DNA from: Fidelibacterota bacterium UBA7301
GTDB taxonomy: Bacteria; Fidelibacterota; Marinisomatia; Marinisomatales; TCS55
Length of the DNA stretch: 53,173 nucleotides
Assembly (NCBI GenBank): GCA_002471845.1
Contig: DKQT01000008.1
Coordinates: 1 to 53,173, forward strand
Direction of reading: 5' to 3'
The notes under the pieces were generated by a model. The model saw nothing but the letters and a program-made list of their open reading frames with translations. It ran no database searches and was not told where the DNA came from. Positions 49,938 to 53,173 of the stretch are shown here, piece by piece; positions within the stretch are counted from its first letter, which is position 1; each line of letters begins with the position of its first letter. The position numbers were made by a program, and so were the translations under genes.

Positions 49938-50822
49938 TTAGGGCTTCGCATTCCCCCCATTATATCCTGTAACCACCCGCATGATATGGGATGCTTCAAT
50001 CATGTTCTTGGCCTTGAATTCTATGGTGTGTGAATTGGTACGTTTGAACATATCCAGGTAGGCCAGCACCTGAGATGGTTGATAATGCTTAAAGCTTACG
50101 GAAACGGTCACCGGTCCGCGGATCTTATAAGGTTTATATTTTTTTATATTTTTTACTGCATAAGCCGTTTTTTCCGCAATCAGGTCATAAGCTGCTTCTG
50201 GGTGGAGGGTCTTGGCGGAATGAAAACTGATACTTTCCTTCACAATTGCGCCTTCGGCATTGCCGATTAAACTTTTAACTTCTTTTACCGCGGCGTCATC
50301 ACCGGCTACAACCAGGATAGGAACACCGAATTGCCCCGCAATGGCCGCATTCCAGGAACCCTCTGACATGGGTTGGCCGTTCACTTTGACCGAAGTTAAG
50401 CGTGCGCTGGAAAAGGTGTGGGCCCGTACCCCCTCCGTATTATCCGTGCTGGCGTGGTAGCCCGTAAAAATGACACCATCAAAACTGGCGTTGATTCCTT
50501 CCATCATACCCAGGGGCCGAGGCCAGGACCGAATCACCTGCACATCCTTGGGCAGTTTTTCAATGAGCAGATTCTGACCGTTACCGTGGGAATCAGCCAC
50601 CAGGATTTCCGTGGCGCCAGCGGAACGTGCCGCATTAATGGCCGCGTTCACTTCTCCCGTCATGAATTCCCGAAAACGCTGGTACTCGAACCCCGAAGGC
50701 CCTAGCTGCTCGCCCGTCACGGCGCCCACCACGCCCTCAAGATCAGCGGAAATGAAAATTTTCTTTCCCTGACCCATTAACATGGTAAGGGATAAAAGAC
50801 AGATTGTTAATTTGGACTTCAT
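49938..50822 (-). CDS. Exported M55-family D-aminopeptidase
   Basis: A 294-residue protein; signal peptide MKSKLTICLLSLTMLMG, mature QGKKIFISADLEGVVGAVTG. The M55 (DppA) metal ligands are visible: SADLEGV (Asp, Glu), LVADSHGNGQN (Asp, His), FTGYHASTDN (His) and the Glu in NTEGVRAHT. DppA proteins release D-Ala or D-amino acids from small peptides and glycan peptides with a decameric zinc structure. Exported here, so it likely works on periplasmic D-amino acid peptides from cell wall. Divergent from the phosphoesterase gene by 65 bases. Confidence 0.9.
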   Translation of the reverse strand: MKSKLTICLLSLTMLMGQGKKIFISADLEGVVGAVTGEQLGPSGFEYQRFREFMTGEVNAAINAARSAGATEILVADSHGNGQNLLIEKLPKDVQVIRSWPRPLGMMEGINASFDGVIFTGYHASTDNTEGVRAHTFSSARLTSVKVNGQPMSEGSWNAAIAGQFGVPILVVAGDDAAVKEVKSLIGNAEGAIVKESISFHSAKTLHPEAAYDLIAEKTAYAVKNIKKYKPYKIRGPVTVSVSFKHYQPSQVLAYLDMFKRTNSHTIEFKAKNMIEASHIMRVVTGYNGGNAKP

Positions 50823-50887
50823 TTGTAATCCTCCTCATTCATAATATTCATGATCGAAATATCCCCAAAGCTTATACTGGAATCACC

Positions 50888-52450
50888 ATGAAAAAAATAA
50901 ATTTATTCATCTACATAATCTTTCTTTCCACCGTTTTTGCCCAAGTGACGGTCCAGGGCTTTGTTTTTAATGACCGAAATCAAAATGGCCTCATGGATGA
51001 GAATGAACCAGGGATCGGCGATCAGCGCATTTCAAACAGCCTAGAAATTGTACTCACGGACCGCAAAGGATATTTTGAAATAGAGGCGGAACGGAATGAT
51101 GTTATTTTCCTGATTAAATCTGCCGGCTGGGATATTTTTACCAATGAATATGGAATCCCCAATTTTTTCTTTAATGTGAGGAGGGATCCTAGTCCTGAAT
51201 ATTTAAAATATAAAGCATTCGATAGGCCCCTCCCCCTGGAAACGGTTTACTTTCCCCTGCAGAAAGCCCGGACAGGTCGAAATTTTGAGGCCCTCATCAG
51301 CGGAGATCCCCAGCCCCGTGATTCCACAGAGGTTGACTATTACCGGGATGAAATTATCGCCCAAATGCTGTTAGAAGAAGACATGGCCTTTTACGTCCCC
51401 CTGGGGGATATCATGTATGACGATCTGTCGATCTACCCCTATTACCTGGAGCAGATTAAAACATTAGGGATTCCGGTTTGGCACGTATTCGGCAACCATG
51501 ATTTGAATTATCGGGCCCGCAACGACAAAGAGGCCCACGACACTTGGAATACCTACTTTGGTCCCGATTATTATTCCTTTGAATATGGCGATGTACACTT
51601 CATTGCCCTGAACTCTGTTTTTTACGAAGGCTGGGATATTGAAAAAAATAAGAAGGGAAACTACCTAGGCCTCCTTTCAAATGAACAACTGACATGGCTG
51701 GAGAACGACCTAAACCATGTGTCGAAAAATGACCGCATCGTGCTCCTCAGCCATATTCCTATCATATCGGATGTATATACCGGGGACAGGGTTCAAGTCA
51801 CCAACCGTGATGCCCTCTTTGATCTCATCAAATCCTATAAATCGCTCCTGGCTTTGGCTGGACATATGCATTATATAGAGAATATGAATTTGGATGAATC
51901 CCACGGTTGGATTGAAAAAACACCTTTTCAAAATATGATCCTGGGCGCCGCCTGCGGTGCCTGGTGGTATGGCCCGCTCCAGGCCAACGGCAATCCTTAC
52001 GGTTATCATTATGACGGTACGCCCAACGGCTACTTCACCTTCAGCTTTAAGGGAAGTAATTATAAATATCGCTACCATACCAGCATTAACCAGCCCAAAT
52101 CGTCTTTTCGCATCAGCGCCCCGGAAGGCCGGATCTCATCCGCAAGTGTCGACACATTGGAAATGGTCTTGAATATTTTTTACGGCAGTTCAGAAACCAA
52201 AGTCAGTGCTGAATTAGATGGACAACCTCTTGATTTCCAGAAACAATACCATGCAGAGGATCCTTTCATAAACCGGATCATTAAGGACAATCCTGATCTA
52301 TTCCCGAAAATAGAAGAAATGCCCATCAGCAACCACATTTGGACGGCTCCTATGGGTGGATTAACAAAAGGCCAGCATATTCTGCGGGTGGAAGTTTTGA
52401 ATGATAATGGTGTGGCCGAAAAACAAGTACGGATTTTTGAGGTGGAATAG
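50888..52450 (+). CDS. Exported calcineurin-like metallophosphoesterase
   Basis: A 520-residue protein from the ATG at 50888; signal peptide MKKINLFIYIIFLSTVFA, mature QVTVQGFVF. Modules: N-terminal metallophosphatase_N beta domain (VFNDRNQNGLMDENEPGIGD, QRISNSLEIVLTDRKGYFEI), calcineurin-like core with ISGDPQPRD, VPLGDIMYDD, HVFGNHDLNY, LLSHIPIIS and LALAGHMHYIEN (the GD, GNHD, H and GHxH metal set), and a C-terminal beta domain ending GQHILRVEVLNDNGVAEKQV. This three-part layout is common in Bacteroidota. Substrate probably phosphodiesters outside the cytoplasm. The longer frame from 50804 lies over the M55 start and is not used. Confidence 0.92.
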   Translation: MKKINLFIYIIFLSTVFAQVTVQGFVFNDRNQNGLMDENEPGIGDQRISNSLEIVLTDRKGYFEIEAERNDVIFLIKSAGWDIFTNEYGIPNFFFNVRRDPSPEYLKYKAFDRPLPLETVYFPLQKARTGRNFEALISGDPQPRDSTEVDYYRDEIIAQMLLEEDMAFYVPLGDIMYDDLSIYPYYLEQIKTLGIPVWHVFGNHDLNYRARNDKEAHDTWNTYFGPDYYSFEYGDVHFIALNSVFYEGWDIEKNKKGNYLGLLSNEQLTWLENDLNHVSKNDRIVLLSHIPIISDVYTGDRVQVTNRDALFDLIKSYKSLLALAGHMHYIENMNLDESHGWIEKTPFQNMILGAACGAWWYGPLQANGNPYGYHYDGTPNGYFTFSFKGSNYKYRYHTSINQPKSSFRISAPEGRISSASVDTLEMVLNIFYGSSETKVSAELDGQPLDFQKQYHAEDPFINRIIKDNPDLFPKIEEMPISNHIWTAPMGGLTKGQHILRVEVLNDNGVAEKQVRIFEVE

Positions 52451-52496
52451 AACAATAAAGAATTGAATTAAAGAGTCACTGCCTACATTGCGTTGC

Positions 52497-52517
52497 GGCG
52501 GGTAAAAATCTCCCGCC
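52497..52517 (+). terminator. Possible terminator hairpin after the phosphoesterase
   Basis: GGCGGG-TAAAAATCT-CCCGCC forms a 6-base GC stem 47 bases after the phosphoesterase stop. There is no clear T-run, so the terminator call is weak. The rest of 52451-52618 shows nothing coding that I can support. Confidence 0.3.
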
Positions 52518-52618
52518 GAAGTCTTGCCAGTTTGATTCCAATATCATTATAAACAAAAAACCACGCTGCTGCTGCGGGGCGCTTGCTTAAAACCTTGTTC
52601 TTGGGCGAATAAACAAGC

Positions 52619-53083
52619 TTAAAAATAAAGACGAAATACAGTTTCTGCTACACAGGAAAAGCGTTTTCTATTTTCCACTTCTATACTGATTTCATTTATC
52701 AATTCAATACTATTATTTTTTGGCTGGACATCTACTATACGAGTGCGTGCCCTGACTCTAGAGCCTGATTTCACCGGGTATGGAAAACGCACTTGATTCA
52801 AGCCATAATTAACCACCATCCGCGCTTCAGGGAATAAATTTCTCGCGGAACTAATGGTATTGGTCAATTTTGGGATTAAAGATAATGTTAGAAAGCCATG
52901 GACAATAGTTGTTTTGAATGGCGATTCTTTTTGCGCGCGTTCAGGATCAGTGTGAATCCATTGTGTATCGCCTGTTATTTCTGCAAACTGATTGATACAA
53001 TGCTGATCAATCGTTTCCCATTCGCCCACATATATTTCTTGGCCCAGTTTTTCATGCAGTTCTTTATAGACTTTTTCTGTCAC
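52619..53083 (-). CDS. MaoC-like hydratase/dehydratase, 5' end uncertain
   Basis: A hotdog-fold protein of at least 154 residues: HCINQFAEITGDTQWIHTDP (catalytic Asp-x4-His: D of ITGD, H of WIHTD), ERAQKESPFKTTIVHGFLTL, and RMVVNYGLNQVRFPYPVKSG. These are the MaoC/NodN signature and it would hydrate an enoyl-CoA or similar thioester. I start it at the GTG at 53083, giving a normal N-terminus (TEKVYKELHEKLGQEIYV), but the same frame is open for another 30 codons to the window edge (NPWITNLNPFDKKVVVPSEV...), so the gene may be longer or fused to another domain. Confidence 0.8.
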   Translation of the reverse strand: MTEKVYKELHEKLGQEIYVGEWETIDQHCINQFAEITGDTQWIHTDPERAQKESPFKTTIVHGFLTLSLIPKLTNTISSARNLFPEARMVVNYGLNQVRFPYPVKSGSRVRARTRIVDVQPKNNSIELINEISIEVENRKRFSCVAETVFRLYF

Positions 53084-53173
53084 CTTATTTTTGATGACTA
53101 CTTCTGATGGAACAACTACTTTTTTATCAAATGGGTTAAGATTGGTTATCCAGGGATTATTCAGTGTATTTGT

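Noticed and set aside
50804..50887. A longer start for the phosphoesterase
   Set aside because: It would overlap the M55 gene start and place 28 residues before a perfectly good signal peptide at 50888.
1..53173. CRISPR array, phage genes, transposases, restriction or toxin-antitoxin systems
   Set aside because: No regularly spaced repeats and no matching protein motifs were seen.

Overview
The window looks like a chromosomal segment of a free-living member of the Fibrobacterota-Chlorobiota-Bacteroidota (FCB) superphylum. It carries a sprA-type type IX secretion (T9SS) outer-membrane gene, two PorV/PorQ-like barrels, a C-terminal sorting domain with the NYPNPFNPTT motif, Bacteroidota-style exported proteins whose predicted mature N-terminus is Gln, and a glutaminyl cyclase. 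A marine FCB lineage such as Marinimicrobia (SAR406), Ignavibacteria or Calditrichota would fit, but I cannot prove the rank from sequence alone. Almost all genes lie on the minus strand in tightly packed, often overlapping operons.

Layout: 0-2.8 kb is a metal (probably zinc) uptake operon: small His-rich exported protein, His/Asp-rich outer-membrane barrel, ZnuA-like binding protein and a ZnuB-like permease cut by the window edge. 2.8-7.7 kb is a glyoxylate-shunt module: aceB, a previously hidden 53-codon ORF, aceA, and a divergent RamB/ScfR-like regulator separated from aceB by two TGTAAA/TTTACA palindromes. 7.7-8.9 kb is an accessory island: a DUF6326 membrane-protein gene between a complete attC-like site and half of a Vibrio-type attC, small ORFs, and the 3' end of a broken hotdog-fold gene. 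8.9-22.8 kb holds a HExxH-protease/propeller/barrel fusion, an aminotransferase, an unusual junction where 5'-truncated isocitrate/isopropylmalate dehydrogenase and proC fragments meet head to head, tRNA-Asn, a two-gene sodium symporter, a HIT protein, an EF-G paralogue, mannose-1-phosphate guanylyltransferase, an Ig-like lipoprotein and sfsA.

22.9-27.1 kb is a mixed region: a 5'-truncated gene resembling the end of homogentisate dioxygenase, flavin reductase, an AMP-binding-like protein without its ATP loop, an M14-like exported protein, and two lipoproteins. 27.2-43.6 kb is one long minus-strand run built around T9SS and cell-envelope functions: sprA, glutaminyl cyclase, lipoprotein, propeller protein, two PorV-like proteins, divergent polysaccharide deacetylase, asparaginase, a secreted nuclease with sorting domain, NUDIX hydrolase, and a peroxiredoxin whose catalytic position is an in-frame UGA (candidate selenocysteine). 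43.7-53.2 kb contains rdgB, tandem Kazal-domain lipoproteins, a SEC-C protein, gamma-carbonic anhydrase, a MOP-family transporter, a class V aminotransferase, a DUF819 carrier, an M55 aminopeptidase, a secreted phosphoesterase and a MaoC-like dehydratase near the edge.

Themes: acetate/glyoxylate metabolism under local control; protein export by T9SS coupled to pyroglutamate capping; metal uptake; and a captured integron-type cassette. Two or three abrupt gene breaks (7.9, 13.68, 22.94 kb) could be true rearrangements or assembly/amplification chimeras and should be treated as provisional. No rRNA, CRISPR array, transposase or phage gene was seen.
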